Shown: positions 17,409 to 25,214 of the stretch, one piece after another
Layout of the letters: the number at the start of each line of letters is the position of its first letter
How positions within the stretch are numbered: the stretch's first letter is position 1
DNA from: Actinomyces viscosus
GTDB lineage: Bacteria > Actinomycetota > Actinomycetes > Actinomycetales > Actinomycetaceae
Direction: 5' to 3'
Assembly (NCBI RefSeq): GCF_900637975.1
Contig: NZ_LR134477.1
Location: 868,001 to 932,000 of the forward strand
Length of the DNA stretch: 64,000 bases
The notes under the pieces: generated by a model
Seen by the model: the letters and a program-made list of their open reading frames with translations, nothing else
Told to the model about the DNA's origin: nothing
The model's database searches: none
Translations under genes and position numbers: made by a program

Positions 17409-18179
17409 CTACTGGGGCTGGACGAGCCCGGTGGTCAGGGCGTAGATGACCAGCTCGACGCGGTTGTGGCAGCCCGTCTTGCCCAGGATCGTCTTGACGT
17501 GGGACTTGACCGTCGACTCGGCGACATGGAGCCGCTCACCGATCCGGGCGTTGCTCAGTCCCTGGCACACCAGGGCGAGCACAGCATCCTCCCGCCCGGT
17601 CAAAGGCTCGTAGGGTCCCGACGGCGCCCCGACGACGGGCACGGCGCCACCGGTCGAACCCGCCGGCGAGGTCGGGGGCCGTGGGACGAGCGTGCCGTCC
17701 CCCGTGCCTGTGACCGACCCGCCGTCCGTGTCAAGGTGGGCCAGGACGGTGCCGGTGACGGCCGGGTCCAGCCAGGACCCGCCACGGGCGACGACGCGGA
17801 TCGCCTCCAGCAGCGTCGTCGGCTCAGCGTCCTTGAGGAGGAAGCCGTGGGCCCCGGCGCCCAGGGCCGCCAGGACGAGCTCGTCGTCATCGAAGGTGGT
17901 CAGGACCAGGATCCGTAAGGCGGAGGTGGCCGGCGTAGCACGCAGCTCGCGGATGGCGCTGACCCCGTCCATCACCGGCATCCGCAGGTCCATGAGCACC
18001 AGGTCGGCCCCGCCTCGGGGCTCGAGGGCCTGGGCGGTGAGGCGGTCGACTCCCTGGCGTCCGTTGACGGCCTCGAGCACGACCTCCATATCTGGCTGCG
18101 CGCCCACGAGGGCGCTGAAGGCGCTGACCAGCAGCGGCTGGTCGTCGACGACGGCGACCCTGATCGCAGCGGGGGTCAT
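17409..18179 (-). CDS. LuxR/NarL-family response regulator
   Basis: DNA-binding response regulator of 256 aa. The receiver domain begins IRVAVVDDQPLLVSA; the phosphoacceptor is Asp64 in VLMDLRMPVMDG, with the usual switch Thr and Lys (LVLTTFD, FLLKD). A Gly/Ser/Pro-rich linker (about 150-185) leads to the C-terminal helix-turn-helix LTGREDAVLALVCQGLSNARIGERLHVAESTVKSHV. Its ATG overlaps the kinase stop (ATGA, 18176-18179). The linker is longer than usual. Likely target: the downstream ABC exporter genes. Confidence 0.93.
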   Translation of the reverse strand: MTPAAIRVAVVDDQPLLVSAFSALVGAQPDMEVVLEAVNGRQGVDRLTAQALEPRGGADLVLMDLRMPVMDGVSAIRELRATPATSALRILVLTTFDDDELVLAALGAGAHGFLLKDAEPTTLLEAIRVVARGGSWLDPAVTGTVLAHLDTDGGSVTGTGDGTLVPRPPTSPAGSTGGAVPVVGAPSGPYEPLTGREDAVLALVCQGLSNARIGERLHVAESTVKSHVKTILGKTGCHNRVELVIYALTTGLVQPQ

Positions 18180-19582
18180 CGAAAGTCTCCTGTTCCTGTC
18201 GCGTCATGGTGCTGGTCCGGCACCGGGGCGCTCGCGGACAGCTCGAGCGGGGTGACCGGGAAGTCGACGTCAAGGGTGAAGAAGCCGTGGCCGTCGTCGT
18301 GCTGGAGTCCGTGGGCCATGGTTCCGCCTACGAGCCTGAGTCGTTCCTCGAGACCCACGAGCCCGCTGCCGCCGAAGCGCGAGTGCTCCAAGGACTCGGA
18401 GACCGGGTTGGTGACGTGAAGGTGGCAGGAGGCCGGTGACAGTGTCAGGCTCAGCTCGATCTGACCGGATCCGTGCCTGACGGCGTTGGCGAGGGCCTCT
18501 CCAACAAGTCGGACAAGGGTCAGGCGCTGTATCGCCGACCATCCCTCGTTGCAGCGCGCCAGATCCCCTGGTTCGGGGAGCACCGCGTTGATCCGGACGC
18601 CCGAGCCCCGGGTGGTCTCGATGAGAACCGGGATGGTGCGCAGGTCCGCCAGGGGAGTGATCTCGCCGGCATCGGAGCGCAGGACGGAGACGAGCTGGCG
18701 CACGGAGGTCAGGGAGGCGTCAGCGGTGTCGCGCACGGTGGTCAGGGTGCTCCGCAGCCGTTCCTCGCCGCCCAGGGCCAGGCCGGTGGCGGCCTGCACC
18801 TTGATCGTGGTGAGGCTGTGCCCCACGAGGTCGTGGAGCTCTCTGGCCAGGCTGAGGCGCTCGGCCGCAACCGCCTGAGCCGCGGCGATGCCGACGTCGC
18901 GGGCCTGGTTCTCGGCGACCCGGCGCCGGGAGGAGGCCAGCAGGTAGGTGAGGACCACGGTGCCCACGAAGACCAGGCTGGTCAGCGTTCGGGCTGCGAG
19001 GACGGCCCAGGTCAGGCCGGTTCCCGCCGTCGGGTCGGCGCCGGACTCGTACGACCTGCTGTAGGAGGCGAGGGTGACCGGGTTGACCAGTGCCCCGGCC
19101 AGAGCCAGCAGGAGCGCCGTGGTTCCCCAGCGTCGGTCGGGCTCCCAGCGGGTGACGGTGTAGAGGCTGGTGACCGCCGTGGCGATGATCGGGTTGAGGC
19201 CGAGGTTGACCGGGGAGAGAGCAACGAGGACCGCATAGGCCGCCAGCAGGCTGTAGGTCACCACGAAGGAGACGCGCAGGAGGCGTAACCGTCCGAACTG
19301 CGTCAGCGCCAGCGCCAGGCACAGGGCGAAGTCGGCCACATAGACGGCGTACCCGCCGAAGCGCAGGATGAAGGTGACTGTCTCCAGGGCGAAGACGAGG
19401 AAGACGGTCCCCAGGGCGAGATCCACCACCGGGACGGAGTACCGCGACCAGCGGCCTCCTCGCCCTGGCACCGTACGGTGCCGGACGCGCCAGTCGTAGG
19501 CGGCCGACAGGCTCGTCGTCAGCGGTACCGCAGCCTCGTGGACCGGCATGTCCCGATCCGTGCGGCCACCCCGGTCAGTCAT
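18176..19582 (-). CDS. Membrane sensor histidine kinase (HisKA_3 type)
   Basis: Sensor kinase of 468 aa from the ATG at 19582, which overlaps the DUF3866 gene stop by eight bases (ATGACTGA). A longer frame to 19663 exists but would lie inside that gene. About five or six membrane helices fill residues 45-220 without a large outside loop, as in intramembrane-sensing kinases. Phosphoacceptor His250 is in RELHDLVGHSL, and the ATP-binding domain shows EALANAVRHG and GSGLVGLEERL. It pairs with the response regulator downstream and probably senses envelope stress or a peptide bound by the ABC exporter. The signal is not evident from sequence. Confidence 0.88.
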   Translation of the reverse strand: MTDRGGRTDRDMPVHEAAVPLTTSLSAAYDWRVRHRTVPGRGGRWSRYSVPVVDLALGTVFLVFALETVTFILRFGGYAVYVADFALCLALALTQFGRLRLLRVSFVVTYSLLAAYAVLVALSPVNLGLNPIIATAVTSLYTVTRWEPDRRWGTTALLLALAGALVNPVTLASYSRSYESGADPTAGTGLTWAVLAARTLTSLVFVGTVVLTYLLASSRRRVAENQARDVGIAAAQAVAAERLSLARELHDLVGHSLTTIKVQAATGLALGGEERLRSTLTTVRDTADASLTSVRQLVSVLRSDAGEITPLADLRTIPVLIETTRGSGVRINAVLPEPGDLARCNEGWSAIQRLTLVRLVGEALANAVRHGSGQIELSLTLSPASCHLHVTNPVSESLEHSRFGGSGLVGLEERLRLVGGTMAHGLQHDDGHGFFTLDVDFPVTPLELSASAPVPDQHHDATGTGDFR

Positions 19583-20747
19583 GCGCCGTCCCCGCGTCCA
19601 GGATCCGGCGCGCATGGCGGCCGGCCGCGGCCGCGGCGATGAACGCGGCCGCATCCTCCTCAAGGCCCCGCCGCATGGTGGACAGCCTCACGCCGGTCTC
19701 CTTCTCAGCCGCCTGCAGCAGCTCCAGGAGCCCGTCGCAGGGGATCCCAACGAGCCGGTGCTGCGCCGCACCCGGGCGCGGTGCGCACAGGACCTCGGCC
19801 TCCCGGCGAACCTGAGCTCCCAGCGGACCGTGCAGGTCGGGAACGACGACGTCGGCCTCCGCCAGCGCAACCCGCCCGTAAGCGGTCATCGAGTGGTGCG
19901 AGACGCCCCGGTGGCGGGGGCGGGCGTCGGCCTGGGACATGCGCAGGCAGGCCACCGGGCGCCCACCCAGCGCGGCAATGGCGTTGACCGCGTCTCCGCA
20001 GGACACCCCCGAAAAGCCCCAGGGCGTCTCGGTGCCCAGGTTCCCGGGCCCCTGGATGACGATGGCGGCGTCGGCGCGCAGAACGTGACGGGCCGCCAGG
20101 AGCGCGTTGTGGACGCTGACCGCCTCGACGTCGCCGCCCCACGCCTGCCCGGCCGTCACGGTCCCGGCCAGCCAGCCGGCCCGGCTCAAGGCGGCGACGA
20201 GGCGGGAGTAGGCCAGGGGCAGGGCCCCGCCGTCGGTCATGATGTAGACGACGCGCGGCTGCTCCTCACCCCGGGGGGCGCGCAGCCCGGCGAGCACGGC
20301 CGGCAGGCTCGAGTGCAGGTCGGCCACGACCACCGGCATCCCCTCCAGGTCGAGGCTGCCGATCGGCCGGGACAGGAGACCGTGGTGGGCGGTGCCCTGC
20401 TCGTCGACGCCGGTGACCATGACCTGGTCGGGCATGTAGCGAGCCTTGACGAGGTGACCCTCGCGCGGCGGGTCGGCGGGGAGGACGTCCAGGCGGGCGC
20501 TGACCATGGCGTGCCCTCCTGTGCCCAGGGCGCGGTCCAGGGCTGAGACCTCCAGCCGCACCCGCTCCCCGCGCGCGGGCGCTCCGGTGAGGGCCTCGTA
20601 GGCGACCGCCCGGACCTGCTGGCCGGGAAGCAGGCTGATCGCGCCGTCCGGAGCGCCGGTGAGCTCCACCTCCAGCTCCACGCAGGAGCGCCCCTCGGGC
20701 CCCCACGCCGTCCTGGTCCCGGTCACTACGCCGTCGCGCCACATCAT
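19575..20747 (-). CDS. DUF3866 family protein
   Basis: 390-aa cytoplasmic protein I recognise only as the conserved actinobacterial DUF3866 family, function unknown. Features visible: an N-terminal beta-rich segment (MMWRDGVVTGTRTAWG), a central Asp/His-containing stretch (VVVADLHSSLPAVLAGL), a Gly-rich loop (VYIMTDGGALPLAYSRL), GPGNLGTETPWGFSG and a His-containing segment (RHRGVSHHSMTAYGR). These suggest a nucleotide- or metabolite-binding fold, not assigned further. It is divergent from pafB across 78 nt, a position I believe recurrent next to pafBC, and its stop overlaps the kinase start. Confidence 0.82.
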   Translation of the reverse strand: MMWRDGVVTGTRTAWGPEGRSCVELEVELTGAPDGAISLLPGQQVRAVAYEALTGAPARGERVRLEVSALDRALGTGGHAMVSARLDVLPADPPREGHLVKARYMPDQVMVTGVDEQGTAHHGLLSRPIGSLDLEGMPVVVADLHSSLPAVLAGLRAPRGEEQPRVVYIMTDGGALPLAYSRLVAALSRAGWLAGTVTAGQAWGGDVEAVSVHNALLAARHVLRADAAIVIQGPGNLGTETPWGFSGVSCGDAVNAIAALGGRPVACLRMSQADARPRHRGVSHHSMTAYGRVALAEADVVVPDLHGPLGAQVRREAEVLCAPRPGAAQHRLVGIPCDGLLELLQAAEKETGVRLSTMRRGLEEDAAAFIAAAAAGRHARRILDAGTAHD

Positions 20748-20825
20748 GGCCGAAGACTATCGGGGGACTATCGGGCACGTGCGCCGCCAGCCGCGGGCCA
20801 CTCGGTTCTCCTAGGCTAGGGCACC

Positions 20826-21902
20826 GTGAGCCAGCAGACCCGCAGCACCGAGGAGCGCCTGGTGAGCCTCCTGCTCACCCTGCGCAACACCACCACCGGG
20901 CTCAGTGCCGAGGAGCTCGTCGCCAGCGTGCCCGGTTACGCCTCAGGTGACCCGGCCACCAACCCGCTCTCGGCCCGCCGCAAGTTCGAGCGGGACAAGG
21001 ACACGCTGCGCGAGCTCGGCATCGAGGTGACCACCACCGGACGCCCCGACGAGCCCCGGTACCGGATCGACGAGGACGACTACACCCTGCCCGCGCTGCA
21101 CCTGAGCGCCGAGCAGGCCGCCTGCCTGAACCTGGCCGCCTCCGCCTGGCGCGACGGCGACCTGCCCGCCACGGCGAGGCGCGCCCTGACCAAGCTGCGC
21201 GCCGTCAGCGAGGGGCCGGCGGGAAGCAGCGCCGCCGACCTTCCGACCCTCACCGCGGACCTGTCCGGCGACGAGATCCCCGAGGCCCTCGTCGCCGCGG
21301 TCGACGAGCGCCGCCTGGTCACCTTCGACTACGTCTCCGCCCGCTCGGGCAGCACCCGGGCCCGCACCGTCGAGCCCCACCACCTGCGCCTGAGCGAGGG
21401 CGCCTGGTACCTCGACGCCGCCGAGCCGCGCACCGCCGACGACGCGGAAGAGGCCTGGGACGGGGAGGACGCCAAGGACGCGACAGAGGACACGGGGGAT
21501 CCGCAGGATGCGAGAGGAACCTCCGTCACGCTGCTGACCTTCCGCCTGGCCCGTATCGCCGGGCCGGTGACCGTCCACAGCCGCCCCGGGGCCTTCACCC
21601 GGCTGCCCGCCGGTACTCCCTCCCGCCGGCGCGCGCTCCTCGCCGCGTTCCCGGGGCGCGCTTTGGGGCTGCGCCTGGCCGGGGCGCACCTCGACCCGGC
21701 ACAGGAGCCGCATGCCGAGCTGCCCGCGCACCTGGAGGGACGAGACCTCATCGCCGTCGACTACGAGGACCCCTTCTCCTTCGCCGGCACCATCGCCGCT
21801 CTCGGCGACGCCGTCGTGGTCCTCGGCCCCGAGCCCCTGCGCCAGGCGGTCCTGGCGCACCTGCGAGGCGCCGCCGCGCTCGCGGCACCGGAGGAGAAGT
21901 GA
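20826..21902 (+). CDS. pafB: WYL-domain transcriptional regulator PafB
   Basis: First half of the PafBC heterodimer, which activates many LexA-independent DNA-damage genes in actinobacteria. At 358 aa it has an N-terminal winged helix (TEERLVSLLLTLRNTTTGLSAEELV), a WYL-type domain (residues about 155-265, with the HHLRLSEGAWYLDAAE stretch) and the WCX extension. An acidic, low-complexity insert (about 195-230; many Asp/Glu/Ala) interrupts the WYL region. The start is GTG at 20826, close to TAGGCT, so the message may be almost leaderless. The stop overlaps the pafC start. The pup-proteasome genes often found upstream are absent here. Confidence 0.92.
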   Translation: MSQQTRSTEERLVSLLLTLRNTTTGLSAEELVASVPGYASGDPATNPLSARRKFERDKDTLRELGIEVTTTGRPDEPRYRIDEDDYTLPALHLSAEQAACLNLAASAWRDGDLPATARRALTKLRAVSEGPAGSSAADLPTLTADLSGDEIPEALVAAVDERRLVTFDYVSARSGSTRARTVEPHHLRLSEGAWYLDAAEPRTADDAEEAWDGEDAKDATEDTGDPQDARGTSVTLLTFRLARIAGPVTVHSRPGAFTRLPAGTPSRRRALLAAFPGRALGLRLAGAHLDPAQEPHAELPAHLEGRDLIAVDYEDPFSFAGTIAALGDAVVVLGPEPLRQAVLAHLRGAAALAAPEEK

Positions 21903-22912
21903 CCATGGCACGTGTATCCGCTTCCGACCAGCTCACGCGGCTGCTCGCCCTGCCCGCCTGGGTCGCCGACCACCCCGGCGTCTCCATCAAGGAGGCCGCC
22001 GAGCACTTCGGCGTCACCCCGGCCGTCATCGAGCGCGATGTCAACACCTTGTGGGTCTCCGGGCTGCCCGGCGGCCTGCACGGGGACCTCGTGGACTTCG
22101 ACGCCACAGACTTCGAGGCCGGGCGCCTGCGCCTGGCCGAGCCTCTGGGACTGGATCGTCCGGTCCGTCTCACCCGGCAGGAGGCGATCTCCTTGCTCAT
22201 GGCCCTCAGGGTCCTGGCCGACCTCCTCGCCGACGACGAGGCCTCAGCTGCCGCCATCGTCTCCACCCAGCAGGCGCTCACCGACTTGCTCGCAGCCGGT
22301 GCCTCCGACGACGACGTGGCGGCCGTACCCCGTGGGGTTCTGCCTGTCGAGCGCTCCGGTCATTCCACCCGGACGGCTCAGGTCCTGGGCACCGTGCGCT
22401 CCGCGCTGCGGGACGGACGCCGCCTTCACCTGGTCTACGTCTCCGCCACCGACACCTCCTCCGAGCGCGACGTCGATCCCATCACCCTGGAAAGTGACGG
22501 ATCACATATGACTCTCGTGGCCTGGTGCCTCAGCGCCAAGGCCGAACGCAGTTTCCGGCTCGACCGGATCGAGTCGGCCCAGCTTCTCGACATCCCGGCC
22601 ATCCGTCACCGCAGCCGACGTCGGAAGGCCGGGTCCGAGATCGAGCGGTCCGCCGGGGAAAGGCCTCGCGCCACCTTGACTCTGCGACCGACGGGCCGCT
22701 GGCTCGTGGAGCAGATCCCGTGCGTCTCCCAGGAGGAGACCGCGGACGGCAATCTCAGAGCCGTCGTGGAGGGACGCGACCGCGCCTGGCTCGTCGGCCT
22801 GGTCCTCTCAGCGGGTCGCCACCTCATCGCCGTCGAGCCCACTGACCTCGCCCAGGAGACGGCAGGCGTTGCCGAACGGGCCCTGACCTCATATGACACC
22901 GGTGCGGAATGA
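21899..22912 (+). CDS. pafC: WYL-domain transcriptional regulator PafC
   Basis: Second half of the PafBC DNA-damage regulator, 337 aa. The N-terminal winged helix (ASDQLTRLLALPAWVADHPGVSIKEAAEHF) is followed by a WYL domain (around YVSATDTSSERDVDPITLE and WCLSAKAERSFRLDRI) and a WCX domain. The GTG at 21899 overlaps the pafB stop (GTGA), with an alternative ATG at 21905 preceded by GGAGAAG; either gives a coupled pair. The signal for PafBC is thought to be single-stranded DNA bound to the WYL domain (family knowledge). Confidence 0.92.
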   Translation: MTMARVSASDQLTRLLALPAWVADHPGVSIKEAAEHFGVTPAVIERDVNTLWVSGLPGGLHGDLVDFDATDFEAGRLRLAEPLGLDRPVRLTRQEAISLLMALRVLADLLADDEASAAAIVSTQQALTDLLAAGASDDDVAAVPRGVLPVERSGHSTRTAQVLGTVRSALRDGRRLHLVYVSATDTSSERDVDPITLESDGSHMTLVAWCLSAKAERSFRLDRIESAQLLDIPAIRHRSRRRKAGSEIERSAGERPRATLTLRPTGRWLVEQIPCVSQEETADGNLRAVVEGRDRAWLVGLVLSAGRHLIAVEPTDLAQETAGVAERALTSYDTGAE

Positions 22913-22969
22913 TGCCGGCCCGGGGAGAGGCCGATCCGTCCGCCTTGGGGGGAACCGGCGGGAGCGGCG

Positions 22970-22999
22970 TTCGGAGATACTTCGCGCGGCGGCTACACT
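22970..22999 (+). promoter_or_regulatory. Candidate tatA promoter
   Basis: TTCGGA (22970-22975), an 18-nt spacer and TACACT (22994-22999) form a plausible housekeeping promoter about 40 nt upstream of the tatA ATG. The 127-nt gap after pafC contains nothing else recognisable. Confidence 0.4.
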
Positions 23000-23039
23000 C
23001 GGCCCGTATCGATAGCCCCTACCATCTAGGAGTAGAGCC

Positions 23040-23303
23040 ATGCGGTTTCAACTTTGGCACATGATCGTCCTGCTTGTTCTTGTGCTGGTTGTCTTCGGGT
23101 CCAGCAGGCTCCCTGACATCGCCAAGAGCGTGGGCCAGTCCATGAAGGTCTTCAAGAAGGAGATCAAGGAGCTGCGCGACGAGGACGAGACCGAGAAGCC
23201 CGCCGCTCAGATTCAGCAGCAGCCCCAGGAGGGCACCTACTACACCGAGCCCACCCAGTCCGGTCAGTCCGCCCAGAGCACCGAGGGCACATCCCAGAAG
23301 TGA
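23040..23303 (+). CDS. tatA: Twin-arginine translocase subunit TatA
   Basis: Pore-forming subunit of the Tat system, which exports folded proteins. At 87 aa it shows the standard plan: a short N-terminal membrane helix (residues 6-21, WHMIVLLVLVLVVFG), the SSRLPDIAKSVGQSMKVFKKEIKE amphipathic helix, and a Gln/Ser-rich charged tail. The ATG at 23040 is preceded by AGGAG. It lies 42 nt ahead of tatC and should be cotranscribed. No tatB is present in this window; actinobacterial tatB is usually encoded elsewhere. Confidence 0.95.
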   Translation: MRFQLWHMIVLLVLVLVVFGSSRLPDIAKSVGQSMKVFKKEIKELRDEDETEKPAAQIQQQPQEGTYYTEPTQSGQSAQSTEGTSQK

Positions 23304-23345
23304 CGTCATCCGGCGAGAGCCGGTGACCTGGAGACGAAGGAGGCC

Positions 23346-24170
23346 GTGGTGCCCAAGCTCCCTCGGATCAAGCGATCGAGGCGCAAGGACAACCCCGAGG
23401 CGCGCATGTCCATCGGGGACCACCTGCGCGAGCTGCGCAACCGGCTCTTCATCTCGGCCCTGGGTGTCCTGGTCATGTCGGTCGTGGGGTACCTGGTCTA
23501 CGAGCAGGCCTTCTCCCTCATCACCCGGCCGATCGAGGCCGCCAACGCCCGGGGCGCCAACCTCACTCTGAACTTCGACACGATCCTGGCCTCCTTCGAC
23601 ATGAGGCTCAAGGTCTCCATCTGGCTGGGAGTCCTGTTCTCCGCCCCGTTGTGGATGTACGAGTTCTGGGCCTTCGTGGGGCCGGGGATGACCCGCAAGG
23701 AGAAGGCCTACACCTGGGCCTACGGCGTTGTGGGGCTGCTGCTCTTCTCCGCCGGCGCCGCCCTGGGCATGTGGGTCATGCCGCACGCGGTCGCCATCCT
23801 CACCAGCTTCATCCCCAACGGTCCCACCGCGGGTCTTATCAACGCCGGTGTCTACCTGGCGTTCGTCATGAGACTGGTCCTCGTCTTCGGGCTGGCCTTC
23901 CTCCTGCCCGAGCTGCTCGTCGCTCTCAACATGCTCGGGCTCATGAAGGGCACGACGATGCTCAAGGGATGGCGCTGGGCCGTCGTCGCGATCTTCACCT
24001 TCATGGCCTTCGCCAACCCACTGCCAGACCCCTGGTCCATGATCTTCATGGCCCTGCCCGTCACTGGCCTGTACTTCCTGGCCTGCTTCATCTCGATCCG
24101 GCATGACAAGCGGGTGGAGAAGAGACGCGCTGAGCTCGACGCCGAGCTGGAGGCCGCCCTGGCCGAGTAG
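23346..24170 (+). CDS. tatC: Twin-arginine translocase subunit TatC
   Basis: Substrate-recognising core of the Tat translocase, 274 aa, six membrane helices. The signature MSIGDHLRELRNRLFISALG and the ApolarFVGPG-like motif FWAFVGPGMTRKEK are present. GTG at 23346 follows AAGGAGG; a second GTG lies at 23349. A basic N-terminal extension (KRSRRKDN) precedes the conserved core. It follows pafBC and tatA as in many actinobacteria. A likely client in this window is the twin-arginine-like RibY lipoprotein. Confidence 0.96.
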   Translation: MVPKLPRIKRSRRKDNPEARMSIGDHLRELRNRLFISALGVLVMSVVGYLVYEQAFSLITRPIEAANARGANLTLNFDTILASFDMRLKVSIWLGVLFSAPLWMYEFWAFVGPGMTRKEKAYTWAYGVVGLLLFSAGAALGMWVMPHAVAILTSFIPNGPTAGLINAGVYLAFVMRLVLVFGLAFLLPELLVALNMLGLMKGTTMLKGWRWAVVAIFTFMAFANPLPDPWSMIFMALPVTGLYFLACFISIRHDKRVEKRRAELDAELEAALAE

Positions 24171-24220
24171 CCGAGGCAGTCGGGCACCCGATCGTTCTTC
24201 CTGACTTCATCTACTCCCTC

Positions 24221-25192
24221 ATGCGCATTGCTCTGCTGTCCAACCCGTCCTCGGGACGCGGCCGCCACGCGGCCGCCGATGAGGTCGCACGACGGGTCCT
24301 GAGCGAGTCCGGGCACGAGGTTCTCCACGTGCGCGGCAGCTCGTACGAGCAGGCGCGTCGCGCCGGCCGGGCGCTCCTGGGGGACGGGCCGGTCAGGAAC
24401 GTTGAGGCACTGGTCGTCGTCGGCGGGGACGGCATGGTGCACCTGGGCGTGGACATCGTCGCCACGACCGGCGTGCCGCTGGGCATCGTGGCTACCGGCA
24501 CCGGCAACGACATCGCCAGGCACTTCGGCCTGCCCAGTCGGGACGCGGCCGCATCCGCCCGTCTCATTGACCGGGCGCTGTCCGGCGGCGGCGCCATCAT
24601 GGCCACTGACGCGATCTACGCCTCCCGCCCCGACGGGACTCTGCTCGCCCCGCAGCGACGCTGGTCCCTGGCCGTGGTGAGTGCCGGACTGGACGCCGCC
24701 GTCAACGCCCGCGCCAACACCCTTTCCTGGCCGGCCCGCGAAGGACGCTACGTGCGCGCCTTCACGGCCGAGCTCGCGGCGCTGGCCCCTTACGGCTACC
24801 GGGTCACCACCGATGAGGGCACCTGGGAGGGACCGGCGCTCCTGCTGGCGGCCGCCAACACCCGCTACATCGGCGGCGGCATGGACCTGGCGCCTGAGGC
24901 CGACCCCGCTGACGGCCTGCTGGAGGTCCTGCGTCTGGACCCCGTGGGACGTCCCCACCTGGTCTCCCTGTTCTCCCGTATCTTCAAGGGAACGCACCTG
25001 AGTGACCCGGCCGTCCACGTCGAGCGCAGCCGCGCCGTCACCATCGAGGCACTGGACGAGCGCACCGGCCGCGACAAGGGCCTGCGCCCGCCCCCGCACC
25101 CCTTCGCCGACGGCGAGCCCCTGGCCCAGCTGCCCCTGCGGCTCGAGGCGGTGCCCGACGCGGTGCAGCTGCTCCTGCCGGCCCAGGGATGA
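24221..25192 (+). CDS. Diacylglycerol/lipid kinase family protein
   Basis: 323-aa protein of the DagK/YegS catalytic family, which phosphorylates lipids such as diacylglycerol with ATP. Motifs seen: NPSSGRGR near residue 9 and VVVGGDGMVHLGV (the GGDGT-like ATP site, with Met in place of Thr), then GIVATGTGNDIARHFGL and NTRYIGGGMDLAPEADPADGLLEV. It lies between tatC and helY, all on the plus strand, and may supply phosphatidic acid for phospholipid turnover. The ATG at 24221 lacks a clear Shine-Dalgarno sequence. Confidence 0.88.
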   Translation: MRIALLSNPSSGRGRHAAADEVARRVLSESGHEVLHVRGSSYEQARRAGRALLGDGPVRNVEALVVVGGDGMVHLGVDIVATTGVPLGIVATGTGNDIARHFGLPSRDAAASARLIDRALSGGGAIMATDAIYASRPDGTLLAPQRRWSLAVVSAGLDAAVNARANTLSWPAREGRYVRAFTAELAALAPYGYRVTTDEGTWEGPALLLAAANTRYIGGGMDLAPEADPADGLLEVLRLDPVGRPHLVSLFSRIFKGTHLSDPAVHVERSRAVTIEALDERTGRDKGLRPPPHPFADGEPLAQLPLRLEAVPDAVQLLLPAQG

Positions 25193-25214
25193 TCCAACCC
25201 GTAGTGTGGTTCCC

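Noticed and set aside
25002..25214. 71-codon extension of the HelY helicase
   Set aside because: It overlaps the lipid kinase gene and is Arg/Ser/Pro-rich; the ATG at 25215 begins the conserved protein.
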